DNA of 64,000 nucleotides from assembly GCA_030533445.1 (NCBI GenBank), contig CM060065.1, positions 6,865,474-6,929,473 of the forward strand. The letters are read 5' to 3'. Source of the DNA: Cyprinodon diabolis. Taxonomy: Eukaryota > Chordata > Actinopteri > Cyprinodontiformes > Cyprinodontidae. Made by a program: the position numbers and the translations under genes. The notes below the pieces were generated by a model. That model saw nothing but the letters and a program-made list of their open reading frames with translations. It was not told the DNA's origin and searched no databases. This document shows positions 11,982-46,834 of this stretch, piece after piece (position 1 is the stretch's first letter; each line of letters starts with the position of its first letter).

Positions 11982-12200
11982 TTTGTCCACTCCGTGTCGA
12001 TGCGAGCTGTCTGTGTGACTGATAATGACACCTCAGCAACAGGAAGCAAGGTTCTAACTAAGTTGTTTTGGTTCAGTTAGCTTCAGTCTGAGCAGGAGCT
12101 TCTCTACAGGAACCAGATGGACTGCGGCTGCGTCCCTTTAGCGCAGGAAACACCCCGCGCGCGGCTGCTGCGCTCCGACCGTCTGCATTCAAAACAGCAG
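11690..12200 (-). promoter_or_regulatory. Probable ap2a2 CpG-rich promoter and 5' region
   Basis: GC content and CpG density rise sharply around exon 1 (for example CCGCGGAGTCCGCCGCCGCCG near 11850 and CCCCGCGCGCGGCTGCTGCGC near 12150) against the AT-rich surroundings. The position directly upstream of and over the minus-strand start codon is typical of a housekeeping CpG-island promoter. No TATA box was seen. Confidence 0.5.
11915..11981 (-). CDS. ap2a2: ap2a2 coding exon 1
   Basis: ATG is the complement of 11979-11981. It encodes [19 protein letters not shown] and onward, ending with one base of a Cys codon before the donor GTGAGT. 67 bp, phase 1 out. Confidence 0.92.
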
Positions 12201-12400
12201 CAGGTTAACCAAACTCCAGCACGGAGGAAATCTGGTTTCATTACTGCAAGTTTTTGACATCTGAAAAAACAAAAATAGGTTTTTCAACTGAAATAAAAAG
12301 GCAAAGATTAATCTAAAAAAGAAAAAAAAAAAACTTTTTAAGTGTAAGTTGTGTTTTCTCAAATCTTTTTTTTTTTATCGTCTTTTACTATTAAAATTAC

Positions 12401-13217
12401 GAGTATTAGGGCCAGGCAAGATATATATATTTTTTCTATTTCAAGAATAAAATCGGAAAATTATGAGAATAAAGTCAGAAAATTACATGAATAAAGTCAT
12501 AAAATTATTAGAAAAAAGTTGTTAAATTACGAGAATAAAGGCGCAACGACAATAGTTTACAAGAATAAAGGCATAACATTACGAGACTTAAGTCATAAAT
12601 TGTGAGAATAAAGTTGTAATTTACGGGAAAAAAGTCACAACAAAAATAGTCATAAAATTAAGAGAATAAATTTGTAATATTATGAGAATTAAGTCATAAA
12701 ATTACGAGAATAATGTCGTAAGTTACGAGAATAAAGTCATAGAATTACGTGAATAAAGTTGTAAGTTAAGAGAATAAAGTCATAAAATCACGTGAATAAA
12801 GTCGTAAGTTACGAGAGTAAAGTCGCAACATTAAGAGAATAGGGCTCGGGATCCGCGTTGCATTGTGGGACGTGGGGGCCATATTGACGGCTACGCAAAC
12901 GTAAACAGCTCTGATACAACGTTGTTGTTGAAAGAAGAGACGTAGAAGATCTTTTAGCACCAGCATCAATTGGGAAGAATGTCAAAGTTGACTCAGGTTG
13001 CTGATTGGTGGAGCTGGTCGGCCATAATATGCTGGTCGAAGCTCGAAGCTTTCTCTCTGAAACAGGTTGTTGTAAGATGACTTCATTCTCGTAATATTAC
13101 AACTTTATTCTCGTGATTTTATTATTTTATTCTTGTAATATTACAACTTTATTCTCGTAATTATATGACTTTATTTTCAAAATAAAATAAAAACCTCTAT
13201 CCTGGCCCTAATACTCC
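12401..13217. mobile_element. Minisatellite-armed element, copy B
   Basis: Starts GAGTATTAGGGCCAGGC and ends TATCCTGGCCCTAATACTCC. The left arm (12430-12840) is AATAAAGTCGTAA-type repeats and the right arm (13085-13190) is their inverse. The core at about 12955-13080 matches the core of copies C, E and F, in the same orientation as F. It also carries a non-repetitive insert (12841-12950). Confidence 0.75.
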
Positions 13218-13369
13218 GTTGTATAAGATCTACATTTTTATGCATGTATTTTATTTTTTTTATATATATAATAACATTATTATATAATCACAAAAGTTGT
13301 GAAAATATTTCATTAATGTTGAAAACTTACTTATAGTTGGTTTAAGGAAGTATTCCCTTTGATCTCCTC

Positions 13370-13570
13370 CTCCACTTTAAATGTGATTAATCTATCCCTG
13401 TTACAGGGATATGTACCTCAGGCTTTTAAGGGCGCTGTAATTAATCCAATACAAACAAAACTGTCTCTAGGCCCAGATGACTTGGTCAATTATAGACCTA
13501 TATCCAATCTTCCTTTCTGATCTTAATATTTTTGAGAAAATAGTTGCCAATCAAGTGTGTGACGACTTAA
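13370..13570 (+). pseudogene. LINE reverse-transcriptase fragment, 5' piece
   Basis: Translation shows GYVPQAFKGAV, NYRPISNLPF and, after a shift, EKIVANQVCD. This is the thumb-proximal RT signature of L2/Rex1-like non-LTR elements. It is interrupted by other elements and resumes at about 14880. Confidence 0.65.
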
Positions 13571-14879
13571 GGGCTGGTTATCCTCCCACAGCAGTGTGTC
13601 GCATTGAGCTTGTCGCAGATATTTTTGATTTATGCCCAATATTGAAGCGTGGTCTACACTATGTTGTAAGGGTGTGCAAAATAATCGTCATGACGTCATG
13701 AGTTTTGTGATCTGCTGCATCGATTCTTGAAGGCAATAATCGATTATAAAAAATAAAAAAAAAATGAAAAAATAAAATACATGAATGGTTGGCGCACATC
13801 CGCCAAATCAAGTGGAATACAACTTCCAGTCCAGCAGATGTCGCTGCGGATGTGTTGACGCTCGCTGCCTTGTGTCACAAGCATTTCCTGCCGCGAGATA
13901 CTGAGACGAGTCATTCGCAAACAAAATAAGGAGGAGACTGAGAAAATTCGCCCCGCTTGGATGCATTTTGGCTTTAAAAACAAAGAAGGTAAAAATGAAA
14001 TTGATATAATGCATGTAATTTGCAAAAGGACCACCGAGGCCATGTAAACGGCACTGATTATCATTATTTTGTTATTTTAAGTTTGATGAATCCTAAGATC
14101 TTTTTGTCAGTGTGTTCACACCAGGATTAGTAATATTTGTGTCCAGTATTTGTTTTCATGGCAACACCTCCAAAAGTCGTTCCAATAAATACAGCTATGT
14201 ATGAATTCAGTTGCTTTCAGTTATGTATCAATTGAAGACACTATCCAGATCACACACAGCCAGTCAGCCAATGGTAAGGGCTGTATCTTTTTCTTACAGT
14301 GTTCAGTGAAAATATCGCAATGCATTGCAATATTTCAAGTATCGTGATGCATCGTGATAGAATCACATCGTAGCATGTGAATCGTGATTCGAATCGAATC
14401 GTGACTTCTTTGCCAATACCCACCCCTACTATGTTGTTCTACGCCACAATACAAGAGGGACAATAAGGAACTAACTGTGGTTCTAGATACGGCCGAGGCG
14501 GTGAGGAAGTGGGGGCAAGTTTGTGCGACAACAGAAAGACATGATGGCGAAAAAGAACGGGGATCCAGGTGGAAAAAGGGTTCCAGTGTTCTCATGCACC
14601 TCGCTCTTCTAGCTGGTCCATCTTCACGAGTCTTTTACCCCAATGGCGGTCATACAAACAAAACAAGCCGCTAAGGTACCAAACAGGAAATATGCATAGA
14701 GTAGAGTGGATGTAGATTTGACCAATCAGAGGCCTCCTGTCTGCAGCACTGTCTACGGTCAAATACAATTTTGGAAAGGTGCACCAGAGTTTCTGCGGAA
14801 GGGGCGGGGACACATTTGCATTCACTGCGACAAACACGCAGACAACCTGGTTTCTGAGTATAAATCAGGCTTTACACCA
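13571..14879. mobile_element. Harbinger-like element with MADF-domain debris, split by a hAT element
   Basis: Left end near GGGCTGGTTATCC and right end GGTTTCTGAGTATAAATCAGGC are imperfect inverted ends. The interior matches, in reverse, the DNA at 60663-61070. Reading frames around 14440-14600 contain DTAEAVRKW and, after a frameshift, a basic stretch typical of a MADF (Myb/SANT-like) domain, often found beside Harbinger transposases. It sits inside a LINE fragment and is itself split by 13667-14428. Confidence 0.55.
13667..14428 (+). mobile_element. hAT element with BED-finger remnant, 8-bp target duplication
   Basis: Termini TAAGGGTG...CACCCCTA are flanked on both sides by CTATGTTG (13659-13666 and 14429-14436), the 8-bp duplication expected of hAT. 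Inside, the plus strand at about 13930-14035 reads EKIRPAWMHFGF and later VICKRTTEAM, resembling a transposase BED zinc finger. No complete transposase. Termini are like those of 52239-52542. Confidence 0.85.
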
Positions 14880-15010
14880 TAGTGAACTTTTTGAAGGTTT
14901 CTGGTTTTAGAGCTCATCATAGCACTGAAACAGCTCTGGTGAAAGTCACTAATGATATTCTCATAATGGACTTATCATTATCTTGTTTCTTATGTCTGAC
15001 AGATTTCAAC
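14880..15010 (+). pseudogene. LINE reverse-transcriptase fragment, 3' piece
   Basis: Shows FRAHHSTETALVKVTNDIL (allowing one stop), the RT motif that follows the 13370-13570 piece in L2/Rex-type elements. The two pieces are one LINE split by the elements between them. Confidence 0.6.
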
Positions 15011-17530
15011 TAGAAGCTGTAATTTTGAAAGCATGGACGTGTAAATATGCTTTATGTATTACCAGAGGCTTTAGAGAGATTATTTTGTTTTTACATGTTT
15101 TTCTTATTAATGTCTTTGTTGGTACAGTGTAGATTGACTATGAACTGGTGTCTGGCCCCTGTCAGTTTTCAGCCACCCCTTCAGTGCTTTGACACCCCTA
15201 TGAACATTTTATCACCACATCACTAAAAAATGTTTGACTTTGACTTTTTTATTCTTTTAAATTGTGTCCGTTTTTATTCTTAGTATAAAACTCAATAGCA
15301 TACATTTCTCCATAGAGGTAATTAGAATCAACATGTGTTATCCACATGATTGATTTCTACATGGCTGTGTGAGGCTAGTAAGACCAACGCATAACAGAAT
15401 AAACCTCTGAAAACAAGCATGTGGTTCCAGGATGACCCTGAACACACAGGAACACAGGAAAAGAAAGCAATACCACCCTTAGGCACGGAGGCTCTAATTA
15501 CATCAGCAGAGACTAGATGGATCACCCTGCTTTTAATTAAGCTTACTAAAATAGGCCGCACCGCTCCGACTCCCCGCCCAGAAAACCTGGCAGTTAACCA
15601 GCCAGCAGTACTGCATCACCTGGTTTCATCGCAGATTGTTAGGGAGGATCAGATCCGGCTGCAAATGTGTTTAGGTGTACAAGGTCTCATACAGATTCTT
15701 TTAAAGACGACCAGCTGTCTCAGGCAAATGAACGGGGAAAAAAAAACAGAGACAGACTTCTGGTCTGCTCCAAATCTAATCTGAGTAAAATCACTCATCA
15801 TAGATTAACTGTTCGTCTGAGGTGGAAATGTGCTCATAGCAGCAGAGTACACTGAAGCTGAATGAGTGATTGGTTTGTTTACAGGTGTGCTGGGGGTAGT
15901 ATCTGTGAGGGAGTCAGTGATAGCAATCGTATGGCTGCAGATGGAACAATCAGACACAGATTTAATAGAATCAACTGTTCTTCTATTGAACAAGAGTTTC
16001 TAGAAACATATCTCTATACTCCCAGCTGCACGAAAGTCACTTAAAAGAAAGCAATAACTCATCTTCGACAAAAGCTCAAGTCTTATCAGGTGTATAGGGA
16101 TGGACAGACTACTGTAAGAGGACCAGCTGCATTATTTATGTGCACTCTGGTCTCGTGATCTGAAGTTTCATAATATTTAACTAAAAAAATAGGGGTAACA
16201 AATTATCTGTATATACACAAAATGTAACATCCATCCATTCATCAATCTACTCCTGCTTAATCTGTCAGGATCAAACAAGAACCAGATCCTATCATCAGCA
16301 GTCTATGGGTTAGAGGCAGGGTACAGGGGCACAAAATGTAACAATAATAATGTATTTTGTACCCTTTCAATCATCCTCCTCTTCATTTAAACCAGTGGAC
16401 AATGACCACACCTTCGCAAATCTGTCTCCTCCTTTCAAAGAGTAACTAGTCTTTACCAGCTTCAAGTCTATCGTCATATTTCCAAACCAGTTGGGGTCTC
16501 TGCCTGCTTCTAGTTAAGTAAAATAAACCACCGTGCCAGAAAACATTTTTTTCACTCCAACAGTGAATTGTGTAGAGCAGTGTTTAAGAGCAGTGGCCAA
16601 GCCAAAACATTATCTTAGGGGTGACAATGAGCCAGAACCAGTTCAAGGTCATATTTCTCTTATTACACTGCACCAACTGGAACATTTATGAGAAAACATT
16701 TTTAGTTTCAATAAAAACCTGTGAAATCAGACTAAATCATCCCTTGCTAATAAAGCTACACATATTTATTCATCTATGTTGTCCAACTCCGTTAATGTTC
16801 TACATTAAACACATTGAACTGCTTGAGCAGTGGTTCTTCATATGAGACTCCTAAATCACTTACAGAGCTGCATACCTTAATGCCCCCCCATAAGAAACAG
16901 AAAATGGATCTGAAAAGAGCAAGAATTCTGCTTTTGTCAGCATTAATGTTAACATATCGACCAACCGTCACAAGGATGTGCATGACAAGGAGGGGCTATA
17001 TACACTGCATGCACAATTAAGGTAGTTAACATTGTATTACTTCTTCAATTCCTTGAGTTATTTACTGTCACAGGTAGGTTCTTCAGCCGGAGGGTGTTGG
17101 CGGTATGATTTAAGGAGGGCCGGCCCTCGCATACTGAAATTAGGACTGGCCCACCAGGCAAATGCCTGGTGTCACAGATTACTAGTCCGGGCCTGGTGGC
17201 TATAGATGTGGCCAGTCATTTTTATTTCCTAATAAACACACTGCTTTAAGGTAATGGCTGCAAAGGCACCTCTCTCTGGGTGGACCAAAGTTTTTAGTAT
17301 CCACAGTAGATTTATTTGCTATTAGGACACATCTAACTTTTCTGGAATCCTCTTTTCAAACCTCTATATGAACCACAGGTTTCATTTTCGATATTTCTTT
17401 ATCCTTTCAGCATCATTTAGAAAGCTACTAGGGATTGCTTTTAACATTAAAGAAATGTTTCAAAGCATAGATCTTTGGTGGCAAAACAAAATGATAAAAG
17501 CCTTTTTACCTGTCTCAATAAATCCTAATA
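15010..17530. other. Intergenic, no gene recognised
   Basis: Several open frames of 60-120 codons occur (for example 15419-15784), but none resembles a known family or has exon-like features. A 120-bp scrap of the SINE-like repeat is at about 16225-16345. Confidence 0.45.
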
Positions 17531-17531
17531 A

Positions 17532-17927
17532 TAGTGTTACACTGATACCGATACAATATCGGGCGGGTCCACGATCGAGCACTAAAATGTGGTATCGGCA
17601 TCAGCGAGTACCTAAAATGGGGCACCGATACCATTTTGAGAGCCAAAAGTTTATTCAACTATTGTCACCCATTCCAGGTAGGGAATAAAAAGTTCTCCTG
17701 GATTCATTTTGTATTAGTCTTTTTCCTGTTTCACAAAGGTAGGCAGCTGCTTGACAAAGCCATGATGGCAATTATTTTACATCCAAGTGCAGTTCTTCAT
17801 ATACACACACACACACACATCAATTTCAACCAGATGGTTTTGGTATGGTATCGGTATTGGCCAATACGGCACAGCCATGTATCGGATGTCGTATTGGGGC
17901 CAAAAAATTGGCATTGTCGCAACGCTA
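17532..17927 (+). mobile_element. GATACC-rich non-autonomous element, copy 1
   Basis: Starts TAGTGTTACACTGATACC and ends GCATTGTCGCAACGCTA, imperfect inverted termini. Contains (CA)n at 17805-17818 and GGTATCGGTAT words. The copy at 28483-28872 is colinear. A hAT-type MITE is likely. Confidence 0.65.
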
Positions 17928-18049
17928 CTTCTAAGGTTAGAGTTAGGGCTAAAGGCTTAGACTGCCGGAGGGCATAGGGACTTCTATTCCAAATTCTGCT
18001 TAATTCCATCTTGATTTTTTCATTCTGCACTATTTGTTCGTTCAACATC

Positions 18050-18480
18050 TAACTTTATGCTCTCTTTGCTTTTTATCATCATAGTAGCTTCATCAGGGCT
18101 GTTCCTGTTTGGCTGTGATACCATCCTGGAGAGAAATATCAACTTTGCTGCTGCCATCAACACCTTTGATTACAGAGGATACAGTTGGGCCTGTTTTTCA
18201 GTGTTTAGTTCCATTTCTCTCCTAGACATAGATATGGGCTCAGCTTTTACTGTGACTAAGTAGATGTTTGTTCTTTCTTCCGTTGACACAAAAACTGGCT
18301 CAGAGCCTGAGCCTGGTCTGGCTCTGCTGGAGGTTTCTTCCAGTTAAAATGGAGTTTTTCCTCTCCACTGTTTCCACTTGCTCATCCAGAAGGATAAAAA
18401 AATCAATGACTGGATGCAATCAGCTGTTTTTTCACAGATTGAAAACTTCACTCAATCTGGATGACCTGATTTAGGTTTGA
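18050..18480 (+). repeat. Percomorph interspersed repeat R, fragment
   Basis: Contains CTGCTGGAGGTTTCTTCCAGTTAAAATGGAGTTTTTCCTCTCCACTG and the adjoining sequence shared with 26911-27675, 33285-33425, 43539-43815 and 62700-62960. Confidence 0.6.
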
Positions 18481-18732
18481 ATTGGTACTATGAAAATTCT
18501 TATTTCTATTATTCATCATTAGTTTATTACAGCGCCACTTATTGTAGCCTATGCAAAGCCTATAACTTTTGAAACATGTCGTTGCTTCGGAAAATTCAAT
18601 CTGAAGCACAGCAGTCTTTACTGAAGCAGCGGTGGTCTGCAGGCCATGTTAATCAGGCTTGCTCTAATTTCCCTCATGTTCAAATTGAACTTCTCCATCT
18701 CTCTTTCCTGAACCCTCCCCACCCTGCAGACT

Positions 18733-18740
18733 CATAAATA
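18733..18740 (+). promoter_or_regulatory. Possible TATA-like box of tph1
   Basis: CATAAATA lies about 120 bp before the tph1 start codon. That would place a start site near 18765 and give a leader of roughly 95 nt. It is a weak match with no supporting transcript data. Confidence 0.3.
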
Positions 18741-18860
18741 CAACCCTCATTTTGTTCTTTCTGACTCTACTACTCAACGTCCAGTCTCTGGTGTGGGGTT
18801 TCCAGCTCAGCTGTGCCGAGTTAAAAGAACTTTACTGCTCTATCCTGATACATCATAAAA

Positions 18861-42132
<23,272 letters not shown>

Positions 42133-42720
42133 AGGGTCAACAAAGCCTGAGGAGGAACGCTGCAGAACTGTTCTAATCTGATATTGATCCTGCTCTTTCT
42201 CTGTTTGTTGTTTTTTTTTTTGCTTGTGGATACCATGCTGCACATGCTCCTTTGGTGTTTGGTAAAATGTGATAAGAGGTGTAACAAGTGGAAACGTCTG
42301 TAGTTTGATGGTGAAGGTGTTTGTAGGTCTACTTACTAAAGGATTTAACTTGTTTTTTTCTAGCGTACGTTTTGTTTTTGCCGGCTGGCTGATTAGTCGA
42401 AAGAAAAAGTGTTACGTTCCATTCATTTATACTTAAAAGTTTATCTTACAAAAGTTCATTTAAAGAAAAAAAAAACTGAAACAGACCTGTGGCGTCAGAA
42501 TTTAACTTAGAAAGTAGCAAAGAAAAGTGGGAAAACGTTGCAATCCCAAAATCCAACATAGAGATTTTCTTTATTTACTCAGTTTTTAATCATTTTTATG
42601 TCATAAATTGATTATTCCTTTACCAAACTGACTAGACAGTTCACTTGGCTTAACCGTATGATTAAGCTCTGACCTGAAGGCCACATTACCAATGAGTCTT
42701 CCCGGTAAACTATTAAAACA
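42133..42720 (+). other. Probable tph1 3' UTR
   Basis: No canonical AATAAA is evident close to the stop. ATTAAA at 42712-42717 is a possible polyadenylation signal. No transcript support is available from sequence alone. Confidence 0.35.
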
Positions 42721-42756
42721 CCAAAGGTACATGTACCTTAAATAAGGAACTAGAGC

Positions 42757-43057
42757 TTACACGGAAAAAAAAAATCGAATACTAGATAAGTAATTTTTTC
42801 TTAAAATAAGTTCATTAGTTCTTGAATTGAGGAGATAAAAGAGACATTTTGGCAATGGAGCAAGACAATTTACATTTAAAATAAGAAAAAAAACATTTCA
42901 GTGTCTTATTTCAGGTGCATATTATCTAATTATCTTATTTTAATAGTAAAAATACTCATTCCATTGGCAAACTACCTTATTTACCTACTCAAATCAAGGG
43001 TAAATACACTTAATCTAAATTTTTCTTACTTTTTTCTAGACCATTTTTCCAGTGTAG
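42757..43057. mobile_element. CACTGAAAAA-type MITE, copy 2
   Basis: Same internal word order as 9562-9888, ending CTAGACCATTTTTCCAGTGTAG. Confidence 0.65.
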
Positions 43058-43538
43058 ATGACAACTTTATCTAGTCCCCTATTTTTATTTTAAACTGAGA
43101 TTCTACCAAGCTCTTTTCAGGGGAAACTCTGCGCTATAGAATATAGGCTTCTTGTTTTGGAGTTTGCTGAAACAATCTGAGTCAGATTCCAAGAAACCCT
43201 TTTAAAACTGGAACTCATGGCGCCACAGAACTGTGGCACAATTCATATGAAGATGTCAAAGGGGTCCAAACAGACCCCACTGACAGAAGCCATCAGTATT
43301 TAAAGCATAACTACAAAAGTTTATTGTTGCAGTATTGCTAAGTTGCATATGGAGTAAGTTTTGTTCCACTATTGTTGCAAGCAAAGAACACGCTTTCTAA
43401 ATGGAATTTGAAAAAAATAACAAATTTCCTTGATTTAAATTAGAAAAATGCAATCCTTTCAAGGAAAAGTGTTTGAACTCAAAGTGTTTAAACTCAAAAA
43501 TGTTTTAAGAGTATATTTGCTGTTTTCTCAGATATGGT
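43058..43538. other. Intergenic, no feature recognised
   Basis: No gene, RNA or repeat boundary identified between the MITE and the next repeat. Confidence 0.4.
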
Positions 43539-43815
43539 TTCAATTCAGTTGATTTATATCGCAACAATTCACAACACGTCATCTCAAGGCACGTTACAGA
43601 GACAATTAGATCAAATCATCCAGTCAGATTGATTCAAAGTTTTCAATCTGAGGAAAACCAGTTGACTGCATCGACTCATTGACTCGAAAGCAATCCCTCA
43701 CTCTAAGCATGCTTGTAGCGACAGTGGAGAGGAAAAACTCCCTTTTAACAGGAAGGAACCTCCAGCAGAACCAGGCTCAGAGTGAGCGGCCATCTGCTGA
43801 GGCCGACTGGAGTTC
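43539..43815 (-). repeat. Percomorph interspersed repeat R, uninterrupted copy
   Basis: Continuous from CAATTCAGTTGATTTATATCGC through CCTCCAGCAGAACCAGGCTCAG to GCCGACTGGAGTTCAAGGAG. Serves as the empty-site reference for 26911-27675. A further piece (44226-44300) follows copy D below. Confidence 0.7.
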
Positions 43816-44097
43816 AAGGAGACAGAAGATCAAATTAGTATTTCATTAGCTGGATTCTAGATTCAGAACATTTCAGAGCATTAGCCGCTACGCTGAAAGG
43901 ATTTAGGATGAGACATGTACATTTATCCAAATGTTTACGCAGCTCCCAACAACCAAGACAGAGAATAAAAAATTGAAGAAAGGTTGTATTGAAGGGATCC
44001 ATAATTAGTTGTAACAATGAGCTTCATTTGAGTAACATTTATTCTGTATATCAAAACAAAATACTACAAGCATAATGAGGCCTTAATGTATGAAGGT

Positions 44098-44229
44098 GTA
44101 TTAGGGCCAGGCTAGGGATTTTTTTCCTTTTATTTCGAGAATAAAGTTGTAATATTATGATAATAAAGTCGTAACATTACGTGAATAAATCGTAATATTA
44201 TGAGAATAAAGTCGTAATATTATGAGAAT
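44098..44229. mobile_element. Minisatellite-armed element, copy D (left end only)
   Basis: GTATTAGGGCCAGGCTAGGG followed by about five AATAAAGTCGTAA-type units, cut off at a fragment of repeat R. Confidence 0.7.
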
Positions 44230-44699
44230 GGTTCCAGCAGAACAAGGCTCAGTGTGAGCGGCCATCTGCTGAGGCTGACTGGGGTTCAAGGAGACAGAAG
44301 CAGAGACACAAAAAGCAGCTGTAAAAGGCCCCGTCCAGGAAACACACAGCCAGGCAGACGAGCTACGGGCCAGCTCCCATGTCAGAGGATGATGATAGCA
44401 CACCCTGCCAGTCACAGTGAGAGAAACAGGACTACACTGAAAAACAGGCCAATCTCCAACATCTATAAAGACAGGTTTTGATGGGAGCAGCACAGCTGAT
44501 ATTTATTTTTTTTTCAAAGAAGTAATGGTTTAAGCCTTGTCTTAATAGTACTTAATAGTGCGTCTGCCTCAAAGACTTCAGCTGGTTCCACAGGAGAGAA
44601 ACTAAACCTAATCACTTTGCAGTGATTTAATGAATTTAGCGTGAATCTGTAAAAAAAATAAAAACAATTTTCATTGCAATCACTGAGTTCGGGACTGTT

Positions 44700-45055
44700 T
44701 TTTCCCCCCAAATATAGTAACACCTCACTCCTGACATCTTCTGGCAGTGACATCACGGAGCGGTAAGCCTATTGCCATTCCTGATCCTCCACGGACGGGT
44801 TCATCGTTGGATTGCCAACTTGAAGAGGGAGGATTTGCCATCGAACTTCTGACCAGAGAAAAAACACGTAATATGTAGCCAACATTTGGAAGAGGTGTTC
44901 TTTGACAATAATGGATGCCTCCAGTAAAGCACATTCAGATGAAAATTACTCTTAATTAAAACACTTATCATTTATTGAACAGTATGAAATAATTTCATAT
45001 TTAAAGTAATTTCAGAAATGTTAATTCTGAATTTGACCGGACATTTCCTCTAAAT
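44700..45055. repeat. Relative of the GACTTTTCCT TTAA MITE
   Basis: Shares GAAGATGTCAGGAGTGAGGTGTTACTATAT-like words (inverted) with 50119-50376 and ends TGACCGGACATTTCCTCTAA. Also related to 48560-48860 and 62249-62590. Boundaries uncertain. Confidence 0.45.
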
Positions 45056-45233
45056 GTGACTAGTTACTACCTAGCTCTGCCCCAATCTAACTCCATAGAA
45101 CAAACACTATATATAAATATAATGAAAATGAACCCAAAGAGGGAAATAACCTCTCAGGTTAGAAAAAAAAAGAATATTTCCACACCAGAGGCCTCATTCT
45201 CACAGATGGTAAATCTTAAGACAGAGTATTAGG

Positions 45234-46435
45234 GCCATGTTAGAGATTCTTTTCTAAGTTTTTATTTTGAGAATAAAGTCGTAATATTTTAAGAATGAAG
45301 TCATCATACAACAACCCGTTTCAGAAAGAAAGCTTCAAGCTCCGCCCAGGAGATGCGGCCGACAAGTTCCACCAATCAGCATCCTGAGTCCACTTTGACA
45401 TCCTGCCCAATTTGATGCTGGTGCTAAAAGATTTCCTTATTGGTCAAACCAGAGCCAAAGTATAACTTCACATGATGCTCAACATTCCTCATTTTGAGGA
45501 AAGGCAGTGCTTCTTGTAGGAGTTGTCATAAAATACAACTTGTTTCTTGTAAATTTAGGACTTTATTCTCAGAATTTTCTGACTTTATTCTTGTAATTTT
45601 AAGACTTTTTTCTCAAAATTTTCTGACTTTATTCTCGTAATTTTATGACTATTCTCATTGTGACTTTTTTCTCATAATACAACTTTATTCTTGTAATTTT
45701 CTGTCTATTCTCATTATGAATTTTTTTCTCGCATTGTGACTTTATTCTCGTAATTTTCCGATTTTATTATCATAATTTCATTACTTTATTCTCATAATGT
45801 TACCACTTTATTCTTGTAATTTTATGACTATTCTTGTTGTGACTTTTTTTTCTGGTAATATTACGACTTTATTGTCGCAATTTTACAACTTTATTCTCAT
45901 GATTTTAATTACTTTTTTCTCATATTGTTGTGACTTTATTCTCGTAATTTCACGACTTTATTCTCGAAATGTTAAGACTTTATTCTTGTAATTTTACAAC
46001 TTTATTCTCATAACTTCATTACATTTTTCTCATAATGTTGCGACTTTATTCTCTGAATTTTACAACTTTATTCTGGTAAGTTTACGAGTTTTTTCTCGAA
46101 ATTTTCTGACTTTATTCTCGTAATTTTCTGACTATTTTCGTTATGAATTTTTTTTCTCGCATTACGACTCTATTCTCGTAATTTTACGATTTTATTCTTG
46201 TAATTTTACAACTTTATTCTCATAATTTCATTACTTTTTTCTCATAATGTAGCGACGTTATTCTCATAATTTTACGACTTTATTCTCGTAATTTCACAAC
46301 TTTATTCTCAAATTGTTACGACTTTATTCTTGTAATTTTATGACTGTGTTCTCTTAATTTTACAACTTTATTCTCGCAATGTTACAACTTTATTCTCAAA
46401 ACAGAACAAAAAAAATGTAATATGTCTAATACTCC
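45234..46435. mobile_element. Minisatellite-armed element, copy E
   Basis: Starts GAGTATTAGGGCCATG and ends GTCTAATACTCC. Core 45300-45545 shared with copies B, C and F; the right arm is about 840 bp of degenerate TTTATTCTCGTAATTTTACGAC units. Lies just upstream of cd81. Confidence 0.8.
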
Positions 46436-46559
46436 TTCGAAAAATCTTATGTTTAGTTATGTACTAAAGGATGTTGGCTCCTTTGGAACCCCATAAATAA
46501 ACTCCATTTGATTCACTGTCTTTATTGGACCTTCATTTCAGAGTCCGTTGCTGCTAAAG

Positions 46560-46768
46560 GCCACTCCTTTCTGTCCCAGCCAATAATCAGATTACAAAGA
46601 GAGGAGGAGGAGGAGGAAGAGGAGGAGCAGGGTGTCTCCCTCCCTCTGTCTCCTCCCTCCTCCCTCCAGTCGGGTCTGTTTTCTCCAGTCCAGCTTCATC
46701 CCGTTATTCGGACCGTATTCTCTCTAATAAACAGCTGCGCTGCGCACTGCTCGTATTATCGGACCACC
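46560..46768 (+). promoter_or_regulatory. Probable cd81 proximal promoter / 5' leader
   Basis: CCAAT at 46580-46584, a GAGGAG purine tract at 46600-46627 followed by a TCCCTCC pyrimidine tract, then GC-richer DNA to the ATG. The start codon context is ACCACCATGGG, a strong Kozak match. Confidence 0.4.
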
Positions 46769-46834
46769 ATGGGAGTCGACGGCTGCACCAAAGTCATCAA
46801 ATATGTTCTGTTTCTGCTGAATTTCTTATTCTGG
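46769..46834 (+). CDS. cd81: cd81 coding exon 1
   Basis: 22 codons from ATG in ACCACCATGG, ending at Trp before donor GTGAGT. Confidence 0.93.

Noticed and set aside
11757..11990. 77-codon minus-strand ORF as a full gene
   Set aside because: Only 11915-11981 is coding (ap2a2 exon 1); the rest is read-through into the intron.
15419..15784. 121-codon ORF as a gene
   Set aside because: No recognisable motif, no splice or promoter context, composition like surrounding DNA.
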